Shown here in pieces: positions 41,701 through 50,419 of a stretch of 64,000 bases of DNA. Location of the stretch: NCBI GenBank assembly GCA_029266425.1, contig JAQSWY010000007.1, positions 62,001 through 126,000 of the forward strand, written 5' to 3'. Position 1 is the stretch's first letter; each line of letters begins with the position of its first letter. The notes under the pieces were generated by a model. It searched no databases. It worked only from the letters and a program-made list of their open reading frames with translations, and had not been told where the DNA came from. Made by a program: the position numbers and the translations under genes. This stretch comes from Xanthobacteraceae bacterium (GTDB lineage Bacteria; Pseudomonadota; Alphaproteobacteria; Rhizobiales; Xanthobacteraceae).

Positions 41701-43248
41701 TCAAGCGGCCATCGCCGTCGCGCTCGGCTTGACGTGGTGTTCCTTCAGCACCGCGGCGGTGCCGTCCACCTCGCGCAGCAGGACGTCATAGCTCCAGAGA
41801 TCGGCAAGATGCTGGAGAACCCGCTTGGCATCGGTTTCCTCGAGCAGGCCGCCATTGACGACCGTATGCTGGAGGATGAGGCGCCGGTCACCGGCGAGAT
41901 CGACATCGACGATCTCGATATGCGCGTCGATCCGGCCGACATCATACTGCCGGGAGAGTTCGCGGCGGATGCGCCGATAGCCGCGCTCGTCATGTATCGC
42001 CTCGACCTTCAAGCCGGCGGTCTCGGCGGGATCGTCGGCGAGGTGGAACAGGCGCATGCGCCGCATGAGACTAGGGCTGAGGAACTGGGCGATGAAGCTC
42101 TCGTCGCGGTAATTGGCCCACAGATCCCGCAGCACCGCCATCGCGTCGCCGCGGCCGGCAATGTCCGGGAACCACTCCCGGTCCTCGTCTTCCGGCTGGG
42201 TGACGATCCGCTCTATGTCCTGCATCATCGCGAAGCCGAGAGCGTAGGGGTTCAGCCCCGAGAACCGCGGATCATCGAAATCCGGCTGGAACACCACATT
42301 GGTGTGCGAGGTCAGGAATTCCAGGAAATCGCCGTCCACTATGGCGCCGCGCTCGTGGAGCCGGGTCATGATCTGATAGTGCACGTAGGTGGCCGTGCCC
42401 TCGTTCATGACCTTGGTCTGGCCCTGCGGGTAGAAATATTGCGCGATGTGGCGGACGATCCGCAGCAATTCGCGCTGCCAGGGCTGCAGCCGGGGCGCGG
42501 TCTTCTCGAGGAAGTACAGGAGGTTCTCTTGCGGCAGTCCGGCGATGGCGCGGCGCCGCTCGAGGTCGAGGTCCGGCGCGCTCTTCCCCGCACCGACCGG
42601 CACCGTGCGCCAGAGATCGTTGAAGATCTGCTCGTCATGCAGCCGCCGTTCCCGCTCGCGGCGTTCCTCCTGCCGAAGGTCGAGCTTCTTCTTGCCGGCA
42701 TAGCGATGGACGCCGTGGGACATCAGGGCATGCGCCGCGTCCAAGGTCCGCTCGACCGCGGCCTGGCCGTGCCGCTCCTCGCAGCGGGCGATGTATCCCT
42801 TGGCGAAGTTCAGATAATCGAGAATGCCGTCCGCATCGGTCCAGAGCTTAAACAGATAATTGTTCTTGAAGAAGTGGTTATGCCCGAAGGCGGCATGCGC
42901 GATGACCAGCGCCTGCATCGTCGCGGTGTTCTCCTCCATGAGGTAGGAGATGCAGGGCGAGCTGTTGATCACGATCTCATAGGCGAGCCCGCGCAACCCC
43001 TTCCGGTAGAACGCCTCGTGATGCGAGAAGTGCTTGCCGAACGACCAGTGCTTGTAGAGCAGCGGCATGCCGATCGAGGAATAGACGTCCAGCATTTGCT
43101 CGGCGGTGATGATCTCGATCTGGTTGGGGTAGACGTCGAGTCCGAGTTCAGAGACCGCGATGTGCTCGCAGGAATCGTAGATCCGCTGTAGCGTGGCGAA
43201 GTCCCAATCGGCCCCCTCGTAAAGGCGCTCCATGCCTGGCCCGGTCAT
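41701..43248 (-). CDS. spoVR: SpoVR/YcgB family protein
   Basis: The 515-residue protein matches the SpoVR family (LYEGADWDFATLQRIYDSCE, HWSFGKHFSHHEAFYRKGLR, EIVINSSPCISYLMEENTAT, VMNEGTATYVHYQIMTRL, GLNPYALGFAMMQDIERI). In Bacillus SpoVR affects spore cortex formation. In proteobacteria the homologue is co-expressed with the PrkA kinase and DUF444 protein under stress or nitrogen/carbon limitation; its molecular activity is unknown. The start overlaps the yeaH stop (ATGA), confirming a three-gene operon. Confidence 0.93.
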   Translation of the reverse strand: MTGPGMERLYEGADWDFATLQRIYDSCEHIAVSELGLDVYPNQIEIITAEQMLDVYSSIGMPLLYKHWSFGKHFSHHEAFYRKGLRGLAYEIVINSSPCISYLMEENTATMQALVIAHAAFGHNHFFKNNYLFKLWTDADGILDYLNFAKGYIARCEERHGQAAVERTLDAAHALMSHGVHRYAGKKKLDLRQEERRERERRLHDEQIFNDLWRTVPVGAGKSAPDLDLERRRAIAGLPQENLLYFLEKTAPRLQPWQRELLRIVRHIAQYFYPQGQTKVMNEGTATYVHYQIMTRLHERGAIVDGDFLEFLTSHTNVVFQPDFDDPRFSGLNPYALGFAMMQDIERIVTQPEDEDREWFPDIAGRGDAMAVLRDLWANYRDESFIAQFLSPSLMRRMRLFHLADDPAETAGLKVEAIHDERGYRRIRRELSRQYDVGRIDAHIEIVDVDLAGDRRLILQHTVVNGGLLEETDAKRVLQHLADLWSYDVLLREVDGTAAVLKEHHVKPSATAMAA

Positions 43249-44504
43249 GCCGCCTGCCTCTTCTGGAAGAGGTCGTGGAACACCGGGTAGATTTCGCTGC
43301 GGTTGGTAACCCGGCGCATCGAGAGCTGCGGGGCGCCCGCGCGGATGCGGTCATAGAGCGTCCACACCGCCGAACCGGAACTTGACACCCGCCCGGATTC
43401 GCCGACCTCCAGGTAAGCGAAATACTGGCTGATCGGCAAAATCGCGCTCTTCAGCAATTGCTCCGTCGCCGCGCCGTCCGAATAGGAATTGTCGCCGTCG
43501 GAGGCCTGGGCGGCATAGATGTTCCAGTCCGCCGGCGGATAGCGATCGAGAACGATCCGCCGCATCGCCTCCAGCGCGCTCGACACCTGGGTGCCGCCGG
43601 TCGCCGGACTGTGAAAGAAGGTATCCTCGTCCACTTCCTCGGCGCGGTCGGTGTGGCGGATGAACACGATCTCGACCCGGCGGTACTGCTTGGTGAGGAA
43701 AATGTAGAGCAGCATGTAGAACCGCTTGGCGAGGTCCTTCATGTGCTCCGACATCGATCCGGACACGTCCATGAGGCAGAACATGACCGCCTGCGCCACC
43801 GGCTTCGGCTCGTTCTCGAAACGGCGGTACCGGATATCGATCGGATCGATATAGGGAATGCGCCGCGCCCTGGCCTCCAGCGCCTTGATCTTGGCCTCGA
43901 GGCTGAGGCGGCTCTCAGCGTCGTCGCATTCAGCGAGCTCCGAGCTCATCTTCGCGACGGTCTCCGGCTTGGGCCGGCGCAGCGCCACCCGGCGCATCAT
44001 GGCGAGCCGCATGGTGCGGTTGACGGCGATGTTCGCGGGCGAGCCGGTTACCGAATATCCCGCCCGGACGGGATTGACCTGATCCGCATTCACCAACCGC
44101 CTCTTGGCGAGGTCCGGAAGCTCCAGATCATCAAGAAACAGGTCGAGGAATTCCTCGCGGGTCAGGATGAAGCGGAACGCATCTTCGCTGGCCCCTTGGC
44201 CGCCATCGCGGGGCTTGCCGCCGCCGCTTCCCTCAGGGCGGGGAATGAGGTCGCCTTCGACGAATGTCTTGTTGCCCGGAAGGACGTGCTGGTGAGACCC
44301 CGACGAGCCGCGCCTCAGGCGCGGCTCCTCCATGCCGTCGAGCGGGATGCTGATCTCGCCGCCCTTCAATATGTCGTGGACGTCACGGCCCTGCGTGGAC
44401 TGGTAGACGGCCCGTTGCAACACCGCCTTGGCTCGTCGCAGAAATCGCTGGCGGTTCTCGAGACTTTTACCGCCAGGGTTCAGACGCCGATCGACGATAT
44501 GCAT
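43245..44504 (-). CDS. yeaH: YeaH/YhbH (DUF444, UPF0229) family protein
   Basis: The 419-residue protein starts MHIVDRRLNPGGKSLENRQR, standard for the family. It has a basic N-terminal half and a C-terminal von Willebrand A-like domain with the metal-site motif DVSGSMSEHMKDLAKRFYML and later TGGTQVSSALEAM. It is thought to act with the PrkA-type kinase. It lies 19 bases downstream of prkA and overlaps spoVR. Confidence 0.93.
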   Translation of the reverse strand: MHIVDRRLNPGGKSLENRQRFLRRAKAVLQRAVYQSTQGRDVHDILKGGEISIPLDGMEEPRLRRGSSGSHQHVLPGNKTFVEGDLIPRPEGSGGGKPRDGGQGASEDAFRFILTREEFLDLFLDDLELPDLAKRRLVNADQVNPVRAGYSVTGSPANIAVNRTMRLAMMRRVALRRPKPETVAKMSSELAECDDAESRLSLEAKIKALEARARRIPYIDPIDIRYRRFENEPKPVAQAVMFCLMDVSGSMSEHMKDLAKRFYMLLYIFLTKQYRRVEIVFIRHTDRAEEVDEDTFFHSPATGGTQVSSALEAMRRIVLDRYPPADWNIYAAQASDGDNSYSDGAATEQLLKSAILPISQYFAYLEVGESGRVSSSGSAVWTLYDRIRAGAPQLSMRRVTNRSEIYPVFHDLFQKRQAA

Positions 44505-44523
44505 CCCCGCTTCCTCACTCGGC

Positions 44524-46467
44524 CTATCCGGCCTGCTTCACACGCATGTACCATTCCACCAGACGACGGACCTGACGCTCGGTGTAGCCGCGCGTCATCA
44601 TGCGTTCGACGAAATCGGCGTGCTTCTTCTCGGTATCGCCGTCCTTCTTGGAGCCGAAGGAAATGACGGGAAGCAGATCCTCGACCTGGGAGAACATCCG
44701 CTTCTCGATGACTTCGCGGATTTTCTCGTAGCTGGTCCAGCTCGGATTCCGTCCGCCATTGCTTGCCCGCGAACGCAGCGAGAATTTGACGATCTCGTTG
44801 CGGAAATCCTTCGGATTGGCAATGCCGGCCGGCTTCTCGACCTTGGTCAGCTCCTGATTGAGCAGCTCGCGATCGAGCAATTGGCCGGTATCGGGATCCT
44901 TGAAGTCCATGTCCTCGATCCAGGCGTCGGCATAGTCGACATAACGGTCGAACAGATTCTGACCGTAGTCGGAATACGATTCGAGATAGGCCTTCTGGAT
45001 CTCGTTTCCAATGAATTCCGCGTAGCGCGGAGCAAGCTCGCCCTTGATGAATTCGAGGTAGCGCTTCTCCGTCTCGTCGGGCAGTTGCTCCCGGCGAATG
45101 GCTTGCTCCAGCACGTACATGAGATGCACCGGATCGGCGCCGACCTCCTTGGTGTCGTGGTTGAAGGTCGCGGCGAGCACCTTGAAGGCGAACCGCGTCG
45201 AAACCCCGTCCATGCCCTCGTCGACGCCGGCAGCGTCGCGATATTCCTGGACGCTGCGCGCCCTCGGGTCGGTCTCCTTCAGGCTCTCGCCGTCATAGAC
45301 CCGCAGCTTGGAGTACAGGTTGGAATTTTCGTGCTTGGCCAGCCGCGACAGCACGGTGAAGCGCGCGAGGGTCTCGAGCGTCGAGGGCGCGCAGGACTCC
45401 ATGCTGAGTTCCGAGCCCTGGATGAGCTTCTCGTAGATCTTCTGCTCCTCGGCCACCCTCAAGCAGTAGGGCACCTTGACGACGCAGATGCGGTCGATGA
45501 ACGCCTCGTTGTTCTTGTTGCTCTTGAAGCTCTGCCACTCGGCTTCGTTCGAGTGCGCCAGGATGATGCCCGAGAAGGGGATCGCGCCGATATTCTCGGT
45601 CCCGATATAGTTGCCCTCCTGCGTCGCCGTCAGCAGCGGATGCAGCATCTTGATCGGCGCCTTGAACATCTCGACGAATTCGAGAATGCCCTGGTTGGCG
45701 CGATTGAGAGCGCCCGAATAGGAGTAGGCGTCGGGGTCATTCTGGGCGAGGCTCTCCAGCTTGCGGATATCGACCTTGCCGACCAGCGCCGAAATGTCCT
45801 GATTGTTCTCGTCGCCGGGCTCGGTCTTGGCGACCGCGATCTGGCGCAGCCGCGATGGCTGGAGCTTCGCCACCTGGAACCGTGAGATGTCCCCGCCGAA
45901 CGCCTCCAGCCGCTTCAGGCACCACGGGCTCATGAGCCCGGTCAGGCGCCGCGAGGGAATGCCGTAGCGCTCCTCGATCATCGCGCCCATCGTCACCGGG
46001 TCGAAGAGGTTGAGCGGGCTCTCGAACACCGGGCTCAACTCATTGTCCGCCTTCAGCACATAGATCGGATGGACCTCCATCAATGACTTGAGCCGCTCGG
46101 CGAGGGACGATTTGCCGCCGCCCACCGGGCCCAGCAGATAGAGGATCTGCTTGCGCTCTTCCAACCCCTGCGCCGCATGGCGAAAGAAGGACACGATCCG
46201 CTCGATCGTCTCTTCCATGCCGTAGAAGCCGGAGAAAGCCGGGTAGATCCGGATCGTCCGATTCATGAAGATGCGGCCGAGGCGAGGATCCTTGGCCGTA
46301 TTGAGCATTTGCGGCTCGCCCATCGCAGCCAGGAGACGCTCTGCCGCATTTGCATAGAGCAGTGGATCGTCGCGGCAGGCTTCCAGATACTCTGGGATCG
46401 ACATGACAGTTTCGCGGCGCGCCTCGAAGGAGCGGGCGAATACGTTGAATAGTGAATCGTTGTACAT
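44524..46467 (-). CDS. prkA: PrkA-family serine protein kinase/AAA protein
   Basis: The 647-residue protein is the YeaG/PrkA homologue. An N-terminal AAA-like module carries Walker A GPVGGGKSSLAERLK and SGIILAHSNEAEWQSFKSNK. A C-terminal kinase-like domain follows (ARYAEFIGNEIQKAYLESYS and beyond). In E. coli YeaG/YeaH support stationary-phase and nitrogen-starvation survival. The start MYNDSLFNVFARSFEARRET at 46467 follows AGAGGCGTC; the track start is 13 codons further upstream. It leads the prkA-yeaH-spoVR operon. Confidence 0.94.
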   Translation of the reverse strand: MYNDSLFNVFARSFEARRETVMSIPEYLEACRDDPLLYANAAERLLAAMGEPQMLNTAKDPRLGRIFMNRTIRIYPAFSGFYGMEETIERIVSFFRHAAQGLEERKQILYLLGPVGGGKSSLAERLKSLMEVHPIYVLKADNELSPVFESPLNLFDPVTMGAMIEERYGIPSRRLTGLMSPWCLKRLEAFGGDISRFQVAKLQPSRLRQIAVAKTEPGDENNQDISALVGKVDIRKLESLAQNDPDAYSYSGALNRANQGILEFVEMFKAPIKMLHPLLTATQEGNYIGTENIGAIPFSGIILAHSNEAEWQSFKSNKNNEAFIDRICVVKVPYCLRVAEEQKIYEKLIQGSELSMESCAPSTLETLARFTVLSRLAKHENSNLYSKLRVYDGESLKETDPRARSVQEYRDAAGVDEGMDGVSTRFAFKVLAATFNHDTKEVGADPVHLMYVLEQAIRREQLPDETEKRYLEFIKGELAPRYAEFIGNEIQKAYLESYSDYGQNLFDRYVDYADAWIEDMDFKDPDTGQLLDRELLNQELTKVEKPAGIANPKDFRNEIVKFSLRSRASNGGRNPSWTSYEKIREVIEKRMFSQVEDLLPVISFGSKKDGDTEKKHADFVERMMTRGYTERQVRRLVEWYMRVKQAG

Positions 46468-47134
46468 GACGCCTCTGCATATTGCTGTTGCAATAAACGC
46501 CGACATCAGTCATGAGGTACGCAATTACTAGCGCGCCTCATCCGAATCAGTACTAGCCTTAGTGCTAGTGGACGCCCAATCGCGTGGGGCGGCAACGCAA
46601 TTAGATGTGCGCTTCCATGATTCTTGTTGAGCATTTGCCCATAATTTATGCGGATTCGGTATGCCCGCTACCACGACCCCGCCCGTCGATGCGTTGGACC
46701 TTGTCATCACTATCCCCCTTTGACGTTTTGCCGAGGGCATGGGTATGACGCGCGTGGGCCGGAAAGGGTCCCGATCCGAGGCAGAATACTGCGGCGGATA
46801 GATCGGCGCTCCGCCCCATCACGCACCGATATCAAAGCAGGTTCAATAATTTATCTCGTTTTCAGGCGCGACGGTTCATCGCACCGGCCGGACGAACGAT
46901 CGCGACCCCGACGTGGCACGGTTGAGGAGCCGGTGCCCCGCGATGAGCCAAGCTCGCCATTATGGCTGATACCGCAGAAGGTCAGCGGGATGACCTTCTA
47001 CTCCTCAAGGATTAAGGCGGAAGATCCACTCCTTCTTGTGGTGCCGTCATGGTAACCCGAGGCGTGCGCGACAGACGCGCGCTCGATCGCCATACCCGCA
47101 TTGAAGCGGCGAAGGGATCGCCGATCTCAAGCAA
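46468..47134. other. Long intergenic region upstream of prkA
   Basis: This region of about 670 bases has lower GC than its surroundings, notably 46500-46650, and presumably holds the prkA promoter. I looked for a -24/-12 sigma-54 element towards prkA and found no good match. It contains one small minus-strand ORF with a strong ribosome site (46528-46707). The 135-codon plus-strand ORF in the track has coding-poor composition and no ribosome site. I see no tRNA-like or terminator-like structure. Confidence 0.5.
46528..46707 (-). CDS. Possible small protein of 59 residues upstream of prkA
   Basis: The ORF begins MTRSNASTGGVVVAGIPNPH and continues KLWANAQQESWKRT. It ends with a Ser/Thr-rich tail. 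AAAGGGGGATAGTG just before the ATG is an excellent ribosome binding site, which chance ORFs rarely have. The segment PNPHKLWANAQQESWK vaguely recalls the N-terminus of phasin-like proteins. It could be a truncated relative, but I cannot claim the family. The next gene on the strand is prkA, 60 bases downstream. Confidence 0.35.
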   Translation of the reverse strand: MTRSNASTGGVVVAGIPNPHKLWANAQQESWKRTSNCVAAPRDWASTSTKASTDSDEAR

Positions 47135-47506
47135 TTATTTCTGCAGGATGCTGCGAACCTGACGCTCGAAGAGCTGGAGGTAATTGCCCGCCGGGTCGAC
47201 CACCGTGATCGTGCGGCCGTGGTCGCCCATGTCGCGCGAGGCGACGATGCGGATACCGGCATCGGCGAGCCGGCTCCTCCGGGCATCGAGATCCGACACC
47301 TCGAACACTGCCACGGCGCCGGCCGCGCCTTCCGGAAACTCCGCCGGGGAGCCGACGGCGAAATTGGCGCCGCCGGCGTCGTACTGCACCCAGCGTTCCG
47401 CGTCGGCGAACTTGGGCTTCAGTCCCAGCACCTCTTCGTAGAAATGACGGCTCGCCGTCATGTCGCGGGTGCCGACATAGACGTTCTGTAATCTGTCTGC
47501 GGGCAT
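47135..47506 (-). CDS. VOC-family (glyoxalase/bleomycin-resistance fold) protein
   Basis: The 123-residue single-module VOC protein starts MPADRLQNVYVGTRDMTASR, with AGGGAGG as ribosome site. The two beta-alpha-beta-beta-beta halves are visible (ASRHFYEEVLGLKPKF; ARRSRLADAGIRIVASRDMG) and the end TITVVDPAGNYLQLFERQ has the usual C-terminal Glu. The position where many members have a metal-binding His on the first strand reads Asn (QNVYVG), so metal binding may differ. It is the last gene of the Liv/monooxygenase operon; a specific reaction cannot be assigned. Confidence 0.82.
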   Translation of the reverse strand: MPADRLQNVYVGTRDMTASRHFYEEVLGLKPKFADAERWVQYDAGGANFAVGSPAEFPEGAAGAVAVFEVSDLDARRSRLADAGIRIVASRDMGDHGRTITVVDPAGNYLQLFERQVRSILQK

Positions 47507-47534
47507 CGCGCACGCCTCCCTGTTCCGCGCCGGA

Positions 47535-48290
47535 TCAGTAGATTGTCCAGCCCGCGTCGGCCACGACGAGCGCGCCGTTGATGTAGCGGGCGGCATCGGA
47601 GGCGAGGAATGCCGCGATCGGCGCGATATCGGCGGCATCCGCCTGCGGCGGTCGGGTGGCGAGCCCCTTCTTGCGCAGTTCCCGGCCGGCGGCCGAGGGC
47701 TCGGCGCGAGCGGCAATGTTGGTCTTCACCGAGCCGGGGGCGATGGCGTTGCAGCGGATGCCGCGCTCGCCATAGCTCGTGGCGACCGCACGGGTGAGCC
47801 CGAGCATGCCGTGCTTCGATACCGTGTAGCTGACGCCGCCGCGGCCGCCCTGGAAGCTCGCGATCGAGCAGGTGTTGATGAAGCAGCCAGCGCCGCGCTC
47901 CAGCATCTTCGGCAGCGCCGCGCGGGTGACGCGCATCGGGCTCGTCAGATTGATCTGCATGACGCGCTCCCACATCTCGTCGGTGGTCTCGTCGAGCGGC
48001 ATCATGCGATCGAGGATGCCGGCATTGTTGCAGATCACCTCGATCGGTCCGAAGCGCTGCTCCGCCGCGGCGAGCATGCCGTCGACGGCGGGTTGCTCGG
48101 TCACGTCGGCGAGATGCGTCGCAAGGCTCTCCGGCGCCCGGACGGCTTCAGTGGTCCCGGCCAGGGCATCGGCCGAGCGATCGACCGCAAACACCCGCGC
48201 CCCGGCCGCCACGAATGCCTCGGCCATCGCCCGGCCGATCCCGGATCCCGCACCGGTGATGAGAGTCACCCGTCCATCAAGCGTCGTCAT
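47535..48290 (-). CDS. SDR-family oxidoreductase (catabolic island, copy 1)
   Basis: The 251-residue classical SDR has the Rossmann motif TGAGSGIGRAMAEAF, CNNAGI, the catalytic serine region CSIASFQGGRGGVSYTVSKH (YTVSK) and the C-terminal NGALVVADAGWTIY. Enzymes of this type oxidise or reduce secondary alcohols and ketones with NAD(P). It lies between the flavin reductase and VOC genes. The operon also encodes a second SDR at 55648, so two steps of the same pathway may each use one. Confidence 0.88.
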   Translation of the reverse strand: MTTLDGRVTLITGAGSGIGRAMAEAFVAAGARVFAVDRSADALAGTTEAVRAPESLATHLADVTEQPAVDGMLAAAEQRFGPIEVICNNAGILDRMMPLDETTDEMWERVMQINLTSPMRVTRAALPKMLERGAGCFINTCSIASFQGGRGGVSYTVSKHGMLGLTRAVATSYGERGIRCNAIAPGSVKTNIAARAEPSAAGRELRKKGLATRPPQADAADIAPIAAFLASDAARYINGALVVADAGWTIY

Positions 48291-48324
48291 GTTCGAAAAC
48301 CTCGAGCTGGATGGAAATCGTCCC

Positions 48325-48846
48325 TCAGCCGGCGGCGAGGAAGGCGCCGCCGCGATAGACCAGCGCCGGCCGCCCGGACGCGGCGGACTGCGTCGCGGCG
48401 ACAGCGCCGAGGAAGACCGTGTGCGTGCCCCAGTCGAGCGCCTGAGCGACCCGGCAATCGAAGGCCGCTATCGCATCTTCAAGGACGGGCGCTCCGGTGG
48501 CGAGCCTGCGCCAGGCACCATAGGCAAAGCGCTCCGCGCCGCGGGCTCCGCTTCGTCCGGCAAAATGCTCGGCGAGCAGCTGGTGCTCATGGGCGATGAC
48601 GTTCACGCAAAAGGCGCCGGCGGCGCTTATGGCGGCATGGCCCTCGGTGGCGCGGTTCACGCACACGAGGAGCGTCGGCGGGTCGGCCGAGACCGAGCAG
48701 ACGGCTGTCGCGGTCAGCCCGCGCGGGCCATCCTCGCCCTGCGCGGTGATAAGGGTCACGCCGGCAGCGAGCTCGCGCATCGCCGCACGGAAGGCGGCGC
48801 CGTCCACGAGCGGATCGGCATCGCACGGATGGGGCTGCGTCATCAT
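48325..48846 (-). CDS. NAD(P)H:flavin reductase of the FMN-binding split-barrel type
   Basis: The 173-residue protein has the family blocks MRELAAGVTLITAQGEDGPR, GLTATAVCSVSADPPTLLVC, AAGAFCVNVIAHEHQLLAEH and a C-terminal GRPALVYRGGAF. Such small reductases deliver free reduced flavin to a separate monooxygenase component. It is the natural partner for the luciferase-like enzymes at 54530 and 56663, and possibly for the NtaA-type enzyme at 9725. Its ATG overlaps the livF stop (ATGA), coupling it to the transporter genes. Confidence 0.9.
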   Translation of the reverse strand: MMTQPHPCDADPLVDGAAFRAAMRELAAGVTLITAQGEDGPRGLTATAVCSVSADPPTLLVCVNRATEGHAAISAAGAFCVNVIAHEHQLLAEHFAGRSGARGAERFAYGAWRRLATGAPVLEDAIAAFDCRVAQALDWGTHTVFLGAVAATQSAASGRPALVYRGGAFLAAG

Positions 48847-49562
48847 GCGTCGTATCCGAGATAGGCGCTCTGCACGCGCGGATGATTGATCAGGTCGAGG
48901 CCGTTGCCGGTGATCGTGATGTCGCCGGATTCCAACACGAAGGCGCGGTCGGCGATCTCCAGCGCGCTATAGGCGTTCTGTTCGACCAGCAGCACCGTGA
49001 CGCCCTCGGTGTTCACCCGGCGTATCGCGTCGATGACGAGATCGACGATTTGAGGGGCCAGCCCCATGGTCGGCTCGTCGAGCAGGAGCACCTTGGGCGC
49101 CGCCATCATGGCCCGACCCATCGCCACCATCTGCTGTTCGCCGCCGGACAGCGTGCCGGCGAGCTGCCGGTAGCGCTCCCGCAGGCGCGGGAACAGCTCC
49201 AGTACATGGTCGAGATCGCGCCGGCGCGCCGCATGATCGCTGCGCACATAGGCGCCGATCTCGAGGTTCTCGGCGACGCTCATACGGCCGAACAGCCGGC
49301 GCCCCTCCGGCACCTGCGACAGCCCGTGACGGACCCGCTCGTGCGGCGGCAGCGCGGTGATGTCCGCGCCGCCGAGCACGATGGTGCCCGCGCGCACGTC
49401 GCGCAGGCCGCAAAGGGCGTTCAGTATGGTGGTCTTGCCCGCGCCATTGGCGCCGATGATGGTGGCGATCTCGCCGGCCTCCACCGTGAAGCTCACGCTG
49501 CGCACGGCGGCGATCTCGCCATAGGCGACGGTGAGGCCGGAGACTTCCAGAGCCTTGCTCAT
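48843..49562 (-). CDS. livF: Branched-chain amino acid-type ABC transporter ATP-binding protein LivF
   Basis: The 239-residue ATPase has Walker A GANGAGKTT, the signature LSGGEQQMV, Walker B VLLLDEPTMGLAPQIVD and the H-loop region VLLVEQNAYSALEIADRAFV. QVPEGRRLFGRMSVAENLEI is characteristic of LivF. It forms a heterodimer with LivG under the LivHM permease. In this operon the ligand is probably the catabolic substrate rather than leucine. Confidence 0.93.
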   Translation of the reverse strand: MSKALEVSGLTVAYGEIAAVRSVSFTVEAGEIATIIGANGAGKTTILNALCGLRDVRAGTIVLGGADITALPPHERVRHGLSQVPEGRRLFGRMSVAENLEIGAYVRSDHAARRRDLDHVLELFPRLRERYRQLAGTLSGGEQQMVAMGRAMMAAPKVLLLDEPTMGLAPQIVDLVIDAIRRVNTEGVTVLLVEQNAYSALEIADRAFVLESGDITITGNGLDLINHPRVQSAYLGYDA

Positions 49563-50419
49563 GCGATCCTTGCCTCCATCTGCCGCAGCGGTTCGGCCTC
49601 GGCGGCGGGCGCGGCAATCTGCCCGCTGCGCCGGCCGAGATAGGCCTCGATCACCCGGTCGTCGGCCTGGATCTCGGCCGGCGTGCCCTCGGTGAGGATG
49701 GCGCCGCGATTGAACACGGTGATGCGCTCGGCCACCGCCATCACCACGCGCATGTGGTGCTCGATCAGCACGACGGTGACGCCGAGCTCGTCGCGCACGC
49801 GCCCGATCAGCTCGACCAGCGCCTTTCCCTCCGCCGGGTTCATGCCGGCCGCCGGCTCGTCGAGCATGAGGATGCGCGGGCCGCCGACCAGAGCCCGGGC
49901 GATCTCCAGCCGGCGCTGGTCGCCATAGGGCATGTTGCGGGCGAGATCGTCGGCGCGTCGGGGAATACCGACGAAGGCGAGATAGTGCCGCGCCCGCTCG
50001 CGCGCCTCCGCCTCCTCGCGGCGGAACCGCCCGGTGCCGGCGATGGCCTCCCAGAAGGTGGCCTTGAGCCGGCGGTGCTGGCCGACCAGCACGTTTTCCA
50101 GCGCTGTCATGTTCGGGAACAGCCGGACATTCTGGTAGGTGCGCGCCACGCCGTGCCGCGCCACCACATGCGCCGGCAGCCCGTCGATACGCTCGCCGCC
50201 GAGATAGACCCGGCCGCTGGTCGGCTTCACAAAGGCGGTGATGCAGTTGAAGGCCGTGGTCTTGCCGGCGCCGTTCGGCCCGATGATGGCGTGCACGCTG
50301 CCCTCGGGAACGCTGAGATCGACATTCTGGATGGCGATCATGCCGCCGAAGGCCTTCTTCAGGCCGCGCACATCGAGCAGCGGTAACCGGGCGGGGCTCT
50401 TGGCGTGGGCGTCAAGCAT
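49559..50419 (-). CDS. livG: Branched-chain amino acid-type ABC transporter ATP-binding protein LivG
   Basis: The 286-residue ATPase has Walker A GPNGAGKTTAFNCITAFVKP, the LivG-specific GVARTYQNVRLFPNMTALEN, a noncanonical signature region (MPYGDQRRLEIARAL), Walker B ILMLDEPAAGMNPAEGKALV and the H-loop VVLIEHHMRVVMAVAERI. Its start overlaps the livM stop by eight bases and its end overlaps livF (ATGA). Confidence 0.93.
   Translation of the reverse strand: MLDAHAKSPARLPLLDVRGLKKAFGGMIAIQNVDLSVPEGSVHAIIGPNGAGKTTAFNCITAFVKPTSGRVYLGGERIDGLPAHVVARHGVARTYQNVRLFPNMTALENVLVGQHRRLKATFWEAIAGTGRFRREEAEARERARHYLAFVGIPRRADDLARNMPYGDQRRLEIARALVGGPRILMLDEPAAGMNPAEGKALVELIGRVRDELGVTVVLIEHHMRVVMAVAERITVFNRGAILTEGTPAEIQADDRVIEAYLGRRSGQIAAPAAEAEPLRQMEARIA

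Noticed and set aside
46468-46600. Possible sigma-54 promoter for prkA
   Set aside because: Candidate GG and GC pairs on the minus strand are spaced by 13 rather than 10 bases.
46648-47055. 135-codon plus-strand ORF upstream of prkA
   Set aside because: Arg/Pro-rich, coding-poor composition, no ribosome site, and it overlaps the better small ORF on the other strand.
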